32,278 nt of DNA, taken from the NCBI GenBank assembly GCA_934098665.1, contig CAKOOO010000009.1:1-32278 (forward strand). The letters run 5' to 3'. Under the pieces are notes generated by a model. That model saw only the letters and a list, made by a program, of their open reading frames with translations, made no database searches and was not told the origin of the DNA. This document shows positions 1 to 6,980 of the stretch, in pieces. This stretch comes from an uncultured Bacilli bacterium (lineage in GTDB: Bacteria > Bacillota_I > Bacilli_A > RF39 > UBA660). The stretch's first letter is position 1. Each line of letters begins with the position of its first letter. Made by a program: the position numbers and the translations under genes.

Positions 1-759
1 GATGATGGAGTAGGACCTACTATATTAAAAAGTATATATAAAGATAAATATTTAAAAGAGGATATATCAGAAAGAATAAGACTATTTTATGTAGCCCTTA
101 CTAGAGCAAAAGAAAAAATGATTATGGTTATACCAAATAATATGGAAGATATCTCTTTTAAAGAGGATTTAAATTCATTCTTAACATTTATATCTTTAGT
201 AAAATTTGTTTTAAAAAATAATATTAAATATATTAATAATGTAGCTTTAACTAAAAATTATAATTTTCAAAAAGAAAAAGATTTATTTGAAAAAAATAAT
301 GATTTATTAAATGTCGAAGAAATAAAAGTAGATTCAAATTTAATTACTCATAGTAATGTTTCTAAAAAAGTATTAAAACTTCTTTCAAAAGATGAAGTAA
401 ATATAATGGAATATGGCACTCATATTCATGAAATATTTGAAACTGAAGATTTTAGAAATGCAAATAATAAATATGTTTTAGCTTTACTTAAAAAGATAGA
501 TAATAATTTTAAAAATGTATATAAAGAATATGAATTTATTTATAAATATGAAGATAAAGAATATGATGGAATTATAGATTTACTTTTAGAATATGAAGAT
601 AAAATGGTAATAATTGATTATAAACTTGCAAATATTGATGATGAAAATTATGTAAAACAGTTAAATGTTTATAAAAATTTTATTGAAAATAAAACTAAAA
701 AAGTTACTGAAACATATCTTTATAGTATACTTAATGATGAGCTAAAAATGGTAAAATAA
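1..759 (+). CDS. addA: ATP-dependent helicase/nuclease subunit A (AddA), C-terminal part
   Basis: The frame is open from base 1, so the gene begins outside the window and 252 codons are visible. The first residues contain RLFYVALTRAKEK, the UvrD/AddA helicase motif VI. The remainder fits a RecB-family nuclease domain: a G-x-x-H (GTHIH), then DGIIDLLLE followed by IIDYK, which supplies the PD-(D/E)XK acidic residues and lysine, and then QLNVY, the QxxxY motif. In the AddAB complex this subunit unwinds double-strand ends and cuts one strand to prepare for RecA loading. addB would be expected upstream, outside the window. The gene ends just before a short hairpin shared with the convergent lipoprotein gene. 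AddA is preferred over PcrA/UvrD because those lack the nuclease domain. Confidence 0.9.
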   Translation, partial: DDGVGPTILKSIYKDKYLKEDISERIRLFYVALTRAKEKMIMVIPNNMEDISFKEDLNSFLTFISLVKFVLKNNIKYINNVALTKNYNFQKEKDLFEKNNDLLNVEEIKVDSNLITHSNVSKKVLKLLSKDEVNIMEYGTHIHEIFETEDFRNANNKYVLALLKKIDNNFKNVYKEYEFIYKYEDKEYDGIIDLLLEYEDKMVIIDYKLANIDDENYVKQLNVYKNFIENKTKKVTETYLYSILNDELKMVK

Positions 760-780
760 AAAAAGCCTTTTTAGCTTTTT
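760..780. terminator. Bidirectional terminator between convergent genes
   Basis: A seven-base-pair stem AAAAAGC (760-766) / GCTTTTT (774-780) lies directly after the addA stop codon. Its right arm overlaps the stop codon of the minus-strand lipoprotein gene. The A-run and T-run flank the stem, so it could act on both strands. The stem is short. Confidence 0.55.
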
Positions 781-1231
781 ATATGTTTTTAAAATTTTCA
801 CTTATAATATCGGCTTTATCAGAAAAAGTCATTATAACAATTATAACATTACCATTACTTTCTATAATAACACTTTCAGCTTCGGTGCAAATCCATTTTC
901 TTGGATTAACACTTTCTTTTAAAATTTGAATAGCATTATTTATATTTTCATTATTTTTAAGTCTAATAATACCTACACTATGTGCTATAGCATTTATTTT
1001 TGCTTCCGATACTATAGCTTTACTAAAATTAATATCATTTGTTCCAAAATAATCTTCAAAATTATCTTTATTTATATTGATAACATCATAACTTGGAACA
1101 TCTACCTTATAATAAGATTTTTTTAAAATAGTTTTCAGTGATAAATTATTTATATTTTTTTCTTTTTTTTGACAACCAGCAATTACTAAAAAAATTGCTA
1201 ATAATGTGCATATTATAATATTTTTTTTCAT
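779..1231 (-). CDS. Small secreted lipoprotein, DUF4358-like
   Basis: This is a 150-residue protein with a classical lipoprotein signal: MKKNIIICTLLAIFLVIAG followed by Cys, with lipobox VIAGC. The mature protein should be lipidated on Cys and anchored outside the membrane. An ATG five codons upstream (1246) is also in frame, but AGGAAG sits just before the ATG at 1231, so 1231 is chosen. The mature part alternates short beta-like and helical stretches and has no catalytic motif that I recognise. Its size, the lipobox and the layout resemble the DUF4358 lipoproteins of Clostridia and relatives; that assignment is from memory of the family and uncertain. It is the only minus-strand gene here and is convergent with addA. 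Function unknown. Confidence 0.75.
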   Translation of the reverse strand: MKKNIIICTLLAIFLVIAGCQKKEKNINNLSLKTILKKSYYKVDVPSYDVININKDNFEDYFGTNDINFSKAIVSEAKINAIAHSVGIIRLKNNENINNAIQILKESVNPRKWICTEAESVIIESNGNVIIVIMTFSDKADIISENFKNI

Positions 1232-1288
1232 ATTTCTTCCTTTCATATTTAGTTTAACAAATAAGTTATAGATTTGTCTAACATTTTA

Positions 1289-1297
1289 TGTTATTAT
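1289..1297 (+). promoter_or_regulatory. Extended -10 promoter, possible leaderless start
   Basis: TG-T-TATTAT at 1289-1297 is an extended -10 element. The ATG of the downstream gene is at 1304, where transcription itself would be expected to start. No ribosome site fits between. Confidence 0.45.
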
Positions 1298-1303
1298 TAT
1301 GTT

Positions 1304-1678
1304 ATGAAAAATAAATATAATGTATTTTGTGAAGTAAAAATAGCTAATATAATTTTAATAATTTTAGGAATAGGTTTATGTATTGTTTCTTTATTTACTG
1401 ATGATAAGTTTAATTATTCAAGTTTAATGATTACTCTTTTATTAGTAGCTATGTTTGTTAAAAACTTAAAAAAATATTTAAATTTAAAAAAACATGGTAA
1501 ACTTTTAAAAAATATTAAATTTAAAATAACAAATAGAAATGAAATAACTTTATATGTTAATAATAAAACTATTAAAGGTAATTTAACATTTAAGACAAAA
1601 ATAAAAGAAGGATTAACAGATGTTATTATAAATAAAAATGATCCAAATGAATTTTTTGCATTTGGACCAATTAATTAA
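1304..1678 (+). CDS. Small membrane protein of unknown function
   Basis: A 124-residue protein starting MKNKYNVF. It has two adjacent hydrophobic segments (roughly residues 10-30 and 38-55) and then a basic, soluble C-terminal half with short beta-like stretches (KFKITNRNEITLYV). An in-frame TTG at 1274 would add ten residues but has no ribosome site. The ATG at 1304 also has no Shine-Dalgarno sequence, but an extended -10 element lies only six bases upstream, so the mRNA may be leaderless. Two tandem hairpins with T-runs follow the stop, which suggests a single-gene transcript. I do not recognise a family. Confidence 0.6.
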   Translation: MKNKYNVFCEVKIANIILIILGIGLCIVSLFTDDKFNYSSLMITLLLVAMFVKNLKKYLNLKKHGKLLKNIKFKITNRNEITLYVNNKTIKGNLTFKTKIKEGLTDVIINKNDPNEFFAFGPIN

Positions 1679-1727
1679 AATTATTCTTTATTTTTTGTGA
1701 AAAAAACTTTGGAAAGAATAATTTTTT
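1677..1727 (+). terminator. Rho-independent terminator 1 of a tandem pair
   Basis: A 13-base-pair perfect stem (1677-1689 with 1713-1725) overlaps the stop codon of the small membrane protein gene. The loop is 23 bases and the stem runs into a T-tract. Confidence 0.7.
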
Positions 1728-1751
1728 AGTTAGATTACTCTAACTATTTTT
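1727..1751 (+). terminator. Rho-independent terminator 2 of a tandem pair
   Basis: TAGTTAGA (1727-1734) pairs perfectly with TCTAACTA (1739-1746) around the tetraloop TTAC, followed by five T. It lies immediately after terminator 1 and gives a double stop before the methyltransferase operon. Confidence 0.75.
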
Positions 1752-1807
1752 ATTATGTACAAAACAAGATATATTATACATACTTTATAGATTTTTATTT
1801 AAAATTT

Positions 1808-1816
1808 TGATATTAT
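1808..1816 (+). promoter_or_regulatory. Extended -10 promoter of the methyltransferase operon
   Basis: TG-A-TATTAT at 1808-1816. The ribosome site GGTGATGAG (1823-1831) and ATG at 1834 follow, so the leader would be about ten bases. No good -35 is visible. Confidence 0.55.
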
Positions 1817-1833
1817 TTTATTGGTGATGAGAA

Positions 1834-2685
1834 ATGCTAGTATCAAAATGGGATGATTATAAAATTATTAAAGCTAGTGATGGACAAAAACTTGAAAGTT
1901 GGAAAGGTATTAAACTTTTAAGGCCTGATCCAATAGTTATTTGGAATGTAGGAAAAATATCAGAAAATGAGTGTGATGCTTTTTATCATAGGTCTTCTTC
2001 GGGCGGAGGATACTGGGAAAATATCAACGATATTCCATCTTCTTGGCAGATAAGTTATAAAAATTTAACTTTTAATATAAAACAAATGGGATTTAAGCAT
2101 ACAGGACTTTTTCCAGAGCAGGCTGTAAACTGGGATAGAATGATTCAAAAAATTAAAAATTCTAGTAAAAAAAGTGTAAAAGTACTTAACCTTTTTGCAT
2201 ATACAGGTGGTGCTTCTATAGCATGCCTTTCTGCGGGAGCAATTGTAACCCATGTTGACTCTTCGAAAGGAATGAATGACTGGGCAAAAGAAAATGTCAA
2301 GATTTCAAATCTTGATGATAAAGAAATTCATTTTCTTGTTGATGATGTGAAAAAGTTTGTTCAAAGAGAAATACGTAGGGGAAATAAATATGATGCAATA
2401 ATTATGGACCCTCCGAGCTATGGAAGGGGAAGTAATGGTGAAGTTTGGTCAATTGAAAAAGATTTAAATGATTTACTTTTTGATATAAGGAAATTACTTA
2501 CTGATGATTTTTTATTTGTATGCGTTAATACATATACCGCTAATTTATCACTATTAACTTTAGAGTGTCTTTTGAAAGTAGTATTTAAAAATAATAAAAT
2601 TAGTGTTGATGAAATTGCTTTACCTATCAAGGAAAATAATTTATTTTTACCATGTGGAATAACTGGTTGGATAGAAAATGAATAA
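1834..2685 (+). CDS. Class I SAM-dependent RNA methyltransferase (RlmI/RlmK-related, COG1092 type)
   Basis: A 283-residue methyltransferase. VLNLFAYTGGASIACLSAGA (from about residue 118) is motif I, the glycine-rich SAM-binding loop. HVDSSKGMNDWAKENV is the acidic motif II, and DPPSYGRG (Asp192, Pro193, Pro194) is the DPPY-like motif IV used by 23S rRNA m5C/m2G methyltransferases such as RlmI and RlmK/L. The N-terminal 110 residues form the small substrate-binding lobe (HRSSSGGGYWENI, KQMGFKHTGLFPEQ). The PUA domain of E. coli RlmI is absent, as in the short Firmicute members. The last codons overlap the start of the pseudouridine synthase gene by eight bases, so the two rRNA/tRNA-modification genes are translationally coupled. 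The exact target base cannot be read from the sequence. Confidence 0.8.
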   Translation: MLVSKWDDYKIIKASDGQKLESWKGIKLLRPDPIVIWNVGKISENECDAFYHRSSSGGGYWENINDIPSSWQISYKNLTFNIKQMGFKHTGLFPEQAVNWDRMIQKIKNSSKKSVKVLNLFAYTGGASIACLSAGAIVTHVDSSKGMNDWAKENVKISNLDDKEIHFLVDDVKKFVQREIRRGNKYDAIIMDPPSYGRGSNGEVWSIEKDLNDLLFDIRKLLTDDFLFVCVNTYTANLSLLTLECLLKVVFKNNKISVDEIALPIKENNLFLPCGITGWIENE

Positions 2686-3313
2686 ACTTAATATTTTATA
2701 TGAAGATAATCATATTATTGTAGTTGTTAAACCTTCAGGTATTTTATCCCAAAAAGATATTACAGGGGATATGGATATGCTTACTTTAATAAAAATTTAT
2801 TTGAAAGAAAAATACAATAAACCTGGTAATGTATATTTAGGCCTTGTTCATAGACTTGATAGAATGGTAAGTGGTGTTATGGTTTTCGCTAAAACTTCAA
2901 AAGCAGCCTCAAGACTTTCAAATCAAATTAAAAATAATAATTTTCATAAAAAATATTATGCTGTAGTTCATGGTATTTTAGAAAATAAAGAGGGAAGACT
3001 TATTAATAAACTTTTAAAAATTGATAATAAAAAAGTTTTAATAGATACAAAGAATGGAAAAGAAGCTATTTTAGATTATAAAGTTATAAAAGAAAAAAAT
3101 AATCTTTCACTTATAGATATTTCACTTATTACAGGAAGATATCATCAAATTAGAATTCAATTTTCACATATTGGGCATCCTCTTTTAGGGGATAGTTTAT
3201 ACACAAATAAAAATGAAGGCAATATAAAACTTATGTGTTATAGTTTAACTTTTACTCATCCAACTTTGAAAAAACAAATGACTTTTGAAATAAAAAATGC
3301 ATTTAAACTTTAA
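2678..3313 (+). CDS. RluA-family RNA pseudouridine synthase
   Basis: A 211-residue protein of the RluA/RluC/RluD family that isomerises uridine to pseudouridine in rRNA or tRNA. Motif I reads YEDNHIIVVVKPSGILSQ. Motif II is HRLDRMVSGVMVFAKT, with Asp61 as the catalytic aspartate. Motif III is LITGRYHQIRIQFSHIGHPLLGD. There is no N-terminal S4 domain, as in short Firmicute paralogues (YjbO or YhcT-like). The start overlaps the end of the methyltransferase gene, and a strong hairpin terminator follows directly. The substrate position is not predictable. Confidence 0.88.
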   Translation: MNKLNILYEDNHIIVVVKPSGILSQKDITGDMDMLTLIKIYLKEKYNKPGNVYLGLVHRLDRMVSGVMVFAKTSKAASRLSNQIKNNNFHKKYYAVVHGILENKEGRLINKLLKIDNKKVLIDTKNGKEAILDYKVIKEKNNLSLIDISLITGRYHQIRIQFSHIGHPLLGDSLYTNKNEGNIKLMCYSLTFTHPTLKKQMTFEIKNAFKL

Positions 3314-3322
3314 AAAAGTGTC

Positions 3323-3361
3323 GACTTATGGTTTATTTATAAATCATAAGTCAATTTTTTT
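3323..3361 (+). terminator. Strong Rho-independent terminator
   Basis: A 13-base-pair stem (3323-3335 with 3340-3352, one G-T pair) with loop TTTA is followed by AATTTTTTT. The T-run runs directly into the extended -10 of the next gene. Confidence 0.88.
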
Positions 3362-3369
3362 GATAAAAT
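3361..3369 (+). promoter_or_regulatory. Extended -10 promoter of the XRE regulator gene, possible leaderless start
   Basis: TG-A-TAAAAT at 3361-3369, with the ATG at 3379 only nine bases on and no ribosome site between. It overlaps the terminator T-run. TTTTTTGATAAAAT here matches TTTTTTGACAAAAT at 4521-4534 except for one base. Confidence 0.5.
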
Positions 3370-3378
3370 ATATCTAGT

Positions 3379-4497
3379 ATGGCAAAAATTGTAAATAAAC
3401 ATAATGAAAAAGATTTTGAAATTGATAACATGCAGGTTGGATTATTTATCACAAAGCTAAGAAAGGAAGCGGGATTATGTCAACAAGAATTAGCACAGGA
3501 ATTATTAGTTAGCAACCAAGCAGTATCAAAATGGGAAAAGGGTAAATGTTTACCTGATATTACTATTCAAAAAAGAATATGTAATGTTTGTAATATCACT
3601 CTTGAAGAACTACATAAAGGGAAACGTGATATTGCAGGTAGAAGAAAAAAGAAATTATTAAAACTAGAAAACAAAATTTTCTTAATAGCAATAATAATTT
3701 TTATTCCATTATTAATATTTTTCGGAAGATTTTATGTAAAGAATCATGATTCAATAGAAATATTTTATTCAAAAGATAATATAACTAGTTCAAGTAATAA
3801 TTTAAAAGTAAATATGATTATTTTCAAAACATATACAAGGTTTGTAATGTTCATAAATAATATAGAACCTGTTGATGATAATATTACTGATACAGATTTA
3901 CTAGATTTAAAAATTTATTCTGATGACAAAACTATTTATAAAACAAACAGAATTTCAAATGAAGCAATTGAATTTGATTTAAAGAAAAATATTAATATGA
4001 ATAATATAAAAGTTAAATTAACGGTTAATACAATTGATAATGCTACTAAAATATTTGAAAGTAACATATCTTTATATAAATTTGTTAGTGTAGAAAACAA
4101 TAATGATAATTATTCTGAACGTAATTATGAACTTCTATCTAAAGATGAAATTATTAAAAAACTTTTAGATAATGGTTTTACAAAAACAGGTTCTGATTTT
4201 TATGAAAAAACAATACAAGATGATAGTAAGACTATGAAAGTTCAATATGAGTTAGCTAACAATAGTGTATATATTTCATATGTTCACAATGAATATACTG
4301 AAAAAATAAGATTAAATTATGAATATAATTATTTTCAAGCAGTTGTTTTTAATAAAAATGATATTAATAACGTTGTAGAAAAATATAAATACGACTTAAA
4401 AAATAAAAACATTTCTTGTGAAATTGGTGAGTGTGCAACAGCGAAAAAGACCCGTAAAATCGTGGAAGAATATGCTTTCCTACCGCAGGTTGGATAG
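3379..4497 (+). CDS. Membrane-anchored XRE-family (Cro/CI HTH) regulator
   Basis: A 372-residue protein. Residues about 20-75 are a Cro/CI-type helix-turn-helix (FITKLRKEAGLCQQELAQEL, then SNQAVSKWEKGKCLPDI). Residues about 97-117 are one transmembrane helix (IFLIAIIIFIPLLIFFGRFYV). About 250 residues that should lie outside the cell follow, rich in Asn, Asp and Thr. This is the layout of a one-component transmembrane regulator that senses outside and binds DNA inside. Met18 at 3430 could be an alternative start, but neither ATG has a ribosome site, and the extended -10 supports 3379. The last 20 or so codons are clearly less AT-rich than the rest. The next gene encodes a secreted protein with a palindrome in its promoter, a natural candidate target. 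The ectodomain resembles no family I know. Confidence 0.82.
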   Translation: MAKIVNKHNEKDFEIDNMQVGLFITKLRKEAGLCQQELAQELLVSNQAVSKWEKGKCLPDITIQKRICNVCNITLEELHKGKRDIAGRRKKKLLKLENKIFLIAIIIFIPLLIFFGRFYVKNHDSIEIFYSKDNITSSSNNLKVNMIIFKTYTRFVMFINNIEPVDDNITDTDLLDLKIYSDDKTIYKTNRISNEAIEFDLKKNINMNNIKVKLTVNTIDNATKIFESNISLYKFVSVENNNDNYSERNYELLSKDEIIKKLLDNGFTKTGSDFYEKTIQDDSKTMKVQYELANNSVYISYVHNEYTEKIRLNYEYNYFQAVVFNKNDINNVVEKYKYDLKNKNISCEIGECATAKKTRKIVEEYAFLPQVG

Positions 4498-4501
4498 CGT
4501 T

Positions 4502-4526
4502 CAACTTAAAGTATGTTGCATTTTTT
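4502..4526 (+). terminator. Weak hairpin with T-run after the regulator gene
   Basis: CAACTTA (4502-4508) can pair with TATGTTG (4512-4518) with one mismatch, and six T follow (4521-4526). The three-base loop and mismatch make it weak; it may be only an attenuator. Confidence 0.3.
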
Positions 4527-4560
4527 GACAAAATTGAGATATGATTTTGTCGAAAGGAGG
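4516..4560 (+). promoter_or_regulatory. Promoter with overlapping palindromic operator for the secreted protein gene
   Basis: TTGCAT (4516-4521), an 18-base spacer and TATGAT (4540-4545) form a plausible SigA promoter. A perfect inverted repeat, GACAAAAT (4527-4534) and ATTTTGTC (4544-4551) around nine bases, covers the spacer and the -10, a typical repressor-operator position. The ribosome site AAAGGAGG (4553-4560) follows. If transcription began further upstream, the same repeat would form an RNA hairpin just before the ribosome site. Confidence 0.5.
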
Positions 4561-4566
4561 AAACAG

Positions 4567-5439
4567 TTGAAGAAAAAATTTGTAGTTATTGCTCTTCTTA
4601 TGATAATTTTGGCTCCACATTATGTAAATGCAGAAAAAATTAATAGTTCCACACTAACTAACTATATTACAAATGAAAATGGAGTAGTAATTGACAAAAA
4701 TGATTATGATGTAATAACAAAAATTTACAGTGAAAATTATGCAAATGTCATGACAAACGAAGATTACTTAAGATTTAAAGAACGCAATATTGATATTAGT
4801 AAAATTAAACAAACTACAAAATATTTTAAAACAACTATCGACAATTTAACTCATAATGTTACAACTACTGAAGTAGGCGAAAATGAATATAATGGTTATA
4901 ATCCAGATGTTGAACCTTTAGCACATACATATATTGAAACGGAATACAAAAGACTTAATATGACATTATCAGATAATAATGATGGTTATGGCGATGTATT
5001 TGTTGGGCTTGTTTGGAAAAAAATCCCATCAACTAGATCATTTGATGTTATGGCAGTTAGATTTGTTGGTGCAGAGGCTATCGATGGAACTCAAACAGGC
5101 GTTCAATTATATAAAATAAATGGCGTTAATGGTAGAGTTGATTATGGCTGGAATGGAACTAATATTAATAGACAAGATAATGGTTTTGGAATTTCAATGA
5201 ATTTACTTAATGATACAAATGTTAATTATTTTGAAATGCAAATAGATTCATGTTTGGAATTTTCTGGAACATATCAAGCAGCAGTTGCAAGTTATCAACA
5301 TGCAGTAACGAATATGACTTTGGCACAATCTAAAAGCTATACATTGTCAAATGCTGGACTAGGAAACGTAATATATTATTCACCTTGGAGTCTTGCAAAT
5401 AACTATGATGGCATGGGTGGTGTAACCGCAGAGTTATAG
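4567..5439 (+). CDS. Secreted protein of unknown function
   Basis: The start is the TTG at 4567. It lies six bases after the very strong ribosome site AAAGGAGG and gives a clean signal peptide, MKKKFVVIALLMIILAPHYVNA, with cleavage likely after VNA. An ATG at 4513 is also in frame but has no ribosome site and would put a charged stretch before the signal. The mature protein (about 268 residues) has a helical N-terminal part (residues about 25-75, ITKIYSENYANVMTNEDYLRF). A beta-rich part follows with many aromatic and Gly/Asn residues (GDVFVGLVWKKIPSTRSFDV, VDYGWNGTNINRQDNGFG). It has one Cys and no sorting motif, membrane anchor or enzyme motif that I recognise. Codons are less AT-biased than in the neighbouring genes, which hints at separate acquisition together with the regulator upstream. 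Confidence 0.75.
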   Translation: MKKKFVVIALLMIILAPHYVNAEKINSSTLTNYITNENGVVIDKNDYDVITKIYSENYANVMTNEDYLRFKERNIDISKIKQTTKYFKTTIDNLTHNVTTTEVGENEYNGYNPDVEPLAHTYIETEYKRLNMTLSDNNDGYGDVFVGLVWKKIPSTRSFDVMAVRFVGAEAIDGTQTGVQLYKINGVNGRVDYGWNGTNINRQDNGFGISMNLLNDTNVNYFEMQIDSCLEFSGTYQAAVASYQHAVTNMTLAQSKSYTLSNAGLGNVIYYSPWSLANNYDGMGGVTAEL

Positions 5440-5850
5440 CTTATTTAAGACTTTGTAAAACATCTATGCAAACAAAGATATCTGCTTTCTTCTTTTAAAG
5501 GTGACTTGTGATATCCTAACAAAAAATAATGGAAAGAAAGGATATAACGATAGGGCTTCACAATATCACAAGTTTACAAACGAAAGTAGTTTAGCTAAAC
5601 AAAATATGATTTAATTACTTTTGCTAATTTGATAGCAAGCCTAAAATACAATAAGTTAAAAATTTATCGGAAAGGAATAAATAAATAAATTACTTTCTTA
5701 ATTTGGACATTTACAAGTAATATCTTATAGTATCTAATATTAAAAGGAAAGGAAAAAAAGATACAATAAGTAATATTACTATAGGGTATTACTTTAATTG
5801 TTCACTATTTTTTATCGGAAAAATTAAGTTTTTCATTAAAAATAAAAAAA
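5440..5850. other. Gene-free stretch with three nested inverted-repeat modules; candidate structured RNA or 3' UTR
   Basis: No credible gene is present. Three modules of similar layout follow one another. Module 1 has an 11-base-pair outer stem (5504-5514 with 5563-5573) and an inner ATATCCT/AGGATAT stem (5511-5517 with 5539-5545). Module 2 has an 11-base-pair outer stem with one G-T pair (5583-5593 with 5686-5696), enclosing a GTTTAGCTAAAC palindrome (5589-5600) and a TTGCTA/TAGCAA hairpin (5621-5638). Module 3 has a stem of 8 plus 11 base pairs (5716-5734 with 5760-5780; one mismatch, two-base bulge), with TATTACTT (5787-5794) as a rival partner. Each module contains a purine run GGAAAGRAA. 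Direct repeats ATACAATAAGT (5646, 5761) and TTTATCGGAAA (5663, 5811) are also present. Confidence 0.5.
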
Positions 5851-5855
5851 ATTTA

Positions 5856-5884
5856 TTGACATACATCTGATAATTTACTATAAT
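5856..5884 (+). promoter_or_regulatory. Consensus SigA promoter of tRNA-Asn
   Basis: A perfect TTGACA (5856-5861), a 17-base spacer and a perfect TATAAT (5879-5884). Transcription should start near 5891, about ten bases before the mature tRNA. Confidence 0.93.
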
Positions 5885-5901
5885 TGAAGATGTATTGAGA
5901 A

Positions 5902-5977
5902 GCCCAATTAGCTCAGTCGGTAGAGCGCATGGCTGTTAACCATTAGGTCGTAGGTTCGAGTCCTACATTGGGCGCCA
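5902..5977 (+). tRNA. tRNA-Asn (anticodon GTT)
   Basis: A 76-base cloverleaf. The acceptor stem GCCCAAT (5902-5908) pairs with ATTGGGC (5967-5973). The D arm is AGCTCAGTCGGTAGAGC, the anticodon loop is CTGTTAA (GTT, Asn), and the T arm GTAGGTTCGAGTCCTAC has the TTCGA loop. The CCA end is encoded (5975-5977). It is a single gene with its own consensus promoter and terminator. Confidence 0.97.
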
Positions 5978-5991
5978 TTATGAATTTTTTC

Positions 5992-6016
5992 AGGCCGCTA
6001 ATTGTGGCTTTTTTTT
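5992..6016 (+). terminator. Rho-independent terminator of the tRNA
   Basis: AGGCCGC (5992-5998) pairs with GTGGCTT (6004-6010), with two G-T pairs and loop TAATT, followed by a run of T to 6016. Confidence 0.85.
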
Positions 6017-6028
6017 ATGTTTAAATAA

Positions 6029-6037
6029 TGGTATAAT
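6029..6037 (+). promoter_or_regulatory. Extended -10 promoter of the AAA+/tagO pair
   Basis: TG-G-TATAAT at 6029-6037, a perfect extended -10. The ribosome site GGTGAT (6044-6049) precedes the ATG at 6055. Confidence 0.7.
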
Positions 6038-6054
6038 TAAAAAGGTGATACAAA

Positions 6055-6972
6055 ATGAATGAAAAAATTAGTATGCTCGATAGATATGGTGAAGATTTAA
6101 CTAAAAAAGTATATATAACTGATCCAGCTATAGCAAGAGATAATGAGATAAAAGAATGTATTTTAACTTTATTAACACCTGAAAAAAGTGCTCTTTTAGT
6201 GGGCAAAGCTGGTATTGGTAAAACTGCTATAGTTGAGGGCATTGCCTATAGAATTATAAATAATTTGGTACCACAGGCTTTAAAAGGTTGGAGCATTATT
6301 AAAGTCAATATTACAAGTTTAATTGGTGAAACTCAAAGTGAAGGGCAAACAGAAAATAGAATTGATCTGCTTGTATCAGAATTAAGTCAAAGGCCTAAAA
6401 CAATTTTATTTATAGACGAAACTCATTTACTTGTTAATAGACAAGGTGGACTTGATTTTGCAAACATGCTTAAATCAGGACTTGATCGTGGAACAATAAA
6501 AATGATAGGTGCTACAACTACTGAGGAGTACGAAGCATACATATTAAGAGATAGAGCTTTTTTAAGAAGATTTCAAAAAATAGATGTAAAAGAATCTTCT
6601 CAAGATGACTGCGTAAAAATATTAATGGGAACATATCCAAAACTTGAAAAACAAATTGGCGTTAAATTAAATTATTCACCATTTATTATTGAAAAACTTA
6701 TGCGTTTTATAGTAGAAATGACAGATGAATATAAAAGAATATATGAAGTTTCAAGTAGATATCCTGATATTTGTTTAACAATTGTGGCTAATGCATTTAC
6801 CTATGCATTATATGATAATAGCTCTATAGTTACAATAAAACACTTTTATAAAGCTGTTTGTAATGCAAAATGTATTTATCAAGATGTCTTGATTAAAGAA
6901 AAAGAAAGATTTAAAATAACTTTTGCTGATATACTTAAAAATGAAAATGTAGATTTAGAGGATATAAAATAG
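6055..6972 (+). CDS. Stand-alone Clp-type (ClpB/ClpC D1-like) AAA+ ATPase
   Basis: A 305-residue protein consisting of essentially one AAA+ module. The N-terminal DRYGEDLTKK... region matches the start of the D1 ATPase in ClpB/ClpC. Walker A is GKAGIGKT (residues 50-57) and Walker B is ILFIDE (Asp121, Glu122). Sensor 1 lies in GATTTEEY, and the arginine finger is in DRAFLRRF. The small helical lid follows (about 185-260). The Clp N-domain, the middle domain and the whole D2 ring are absent, as is the ClpP-binding loop, so this is not an ordinary unfoldase. Only eight bases separate it from tagO, with a shared promoter, so it should be made with the first enzyme of wall-polymer synthesis. Its partner and substrate are unknown. 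Confidence 0.8.
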   Translation: MNEKISMLDRYGEDLTKKVYITDPAIARDNEIKECILTLLTPEKSALLVGKAGIGKTAIVEGIAYRIINNLVPQALKGWSIIKVNITSLIGETQSEGQTENRIDLLVSELSQRPKTILFIDETHLLVNRQGGLDFANMLKSGLDRGTIKMIGATTTEEYEAYILRDRAFLRRFQKIDVKESSQDDCVKILMGTYPKLEKQIGVKLNYSPFIIEKLMRFIVEMTDEYKRIYEVSSRYPDICLTIVANAFTYALYDNSSIVTIKHFYKAVCNAKCIYQDVLIKEKERFKITFADILKNENVDLEDIK

Positions 6973-6980
6973 GTGAATAT

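Noticed and set aside
4513..4566. ATG at 4513 as start of the secreted protein
   Set aside because: It has no ribosome site, would overlap the promoter and operator, and would bury the signal peptide; the TTG at 4567 after AAAGGAGG fits better.
5529..5594. A 21-codon frame starting ATGGAAAGAAAGG in the gene-free stretch
   Set aside because: No ribosome site precedes the ATG, and the frame lies within an inverted-repeat structure; best read as part of the non-coding element.
5902..5977. tRNA-Asn as an integration site for a mobile element
   Set aside because: No integrase gene and no second copy of the tRNA 3' end was seen in the window.
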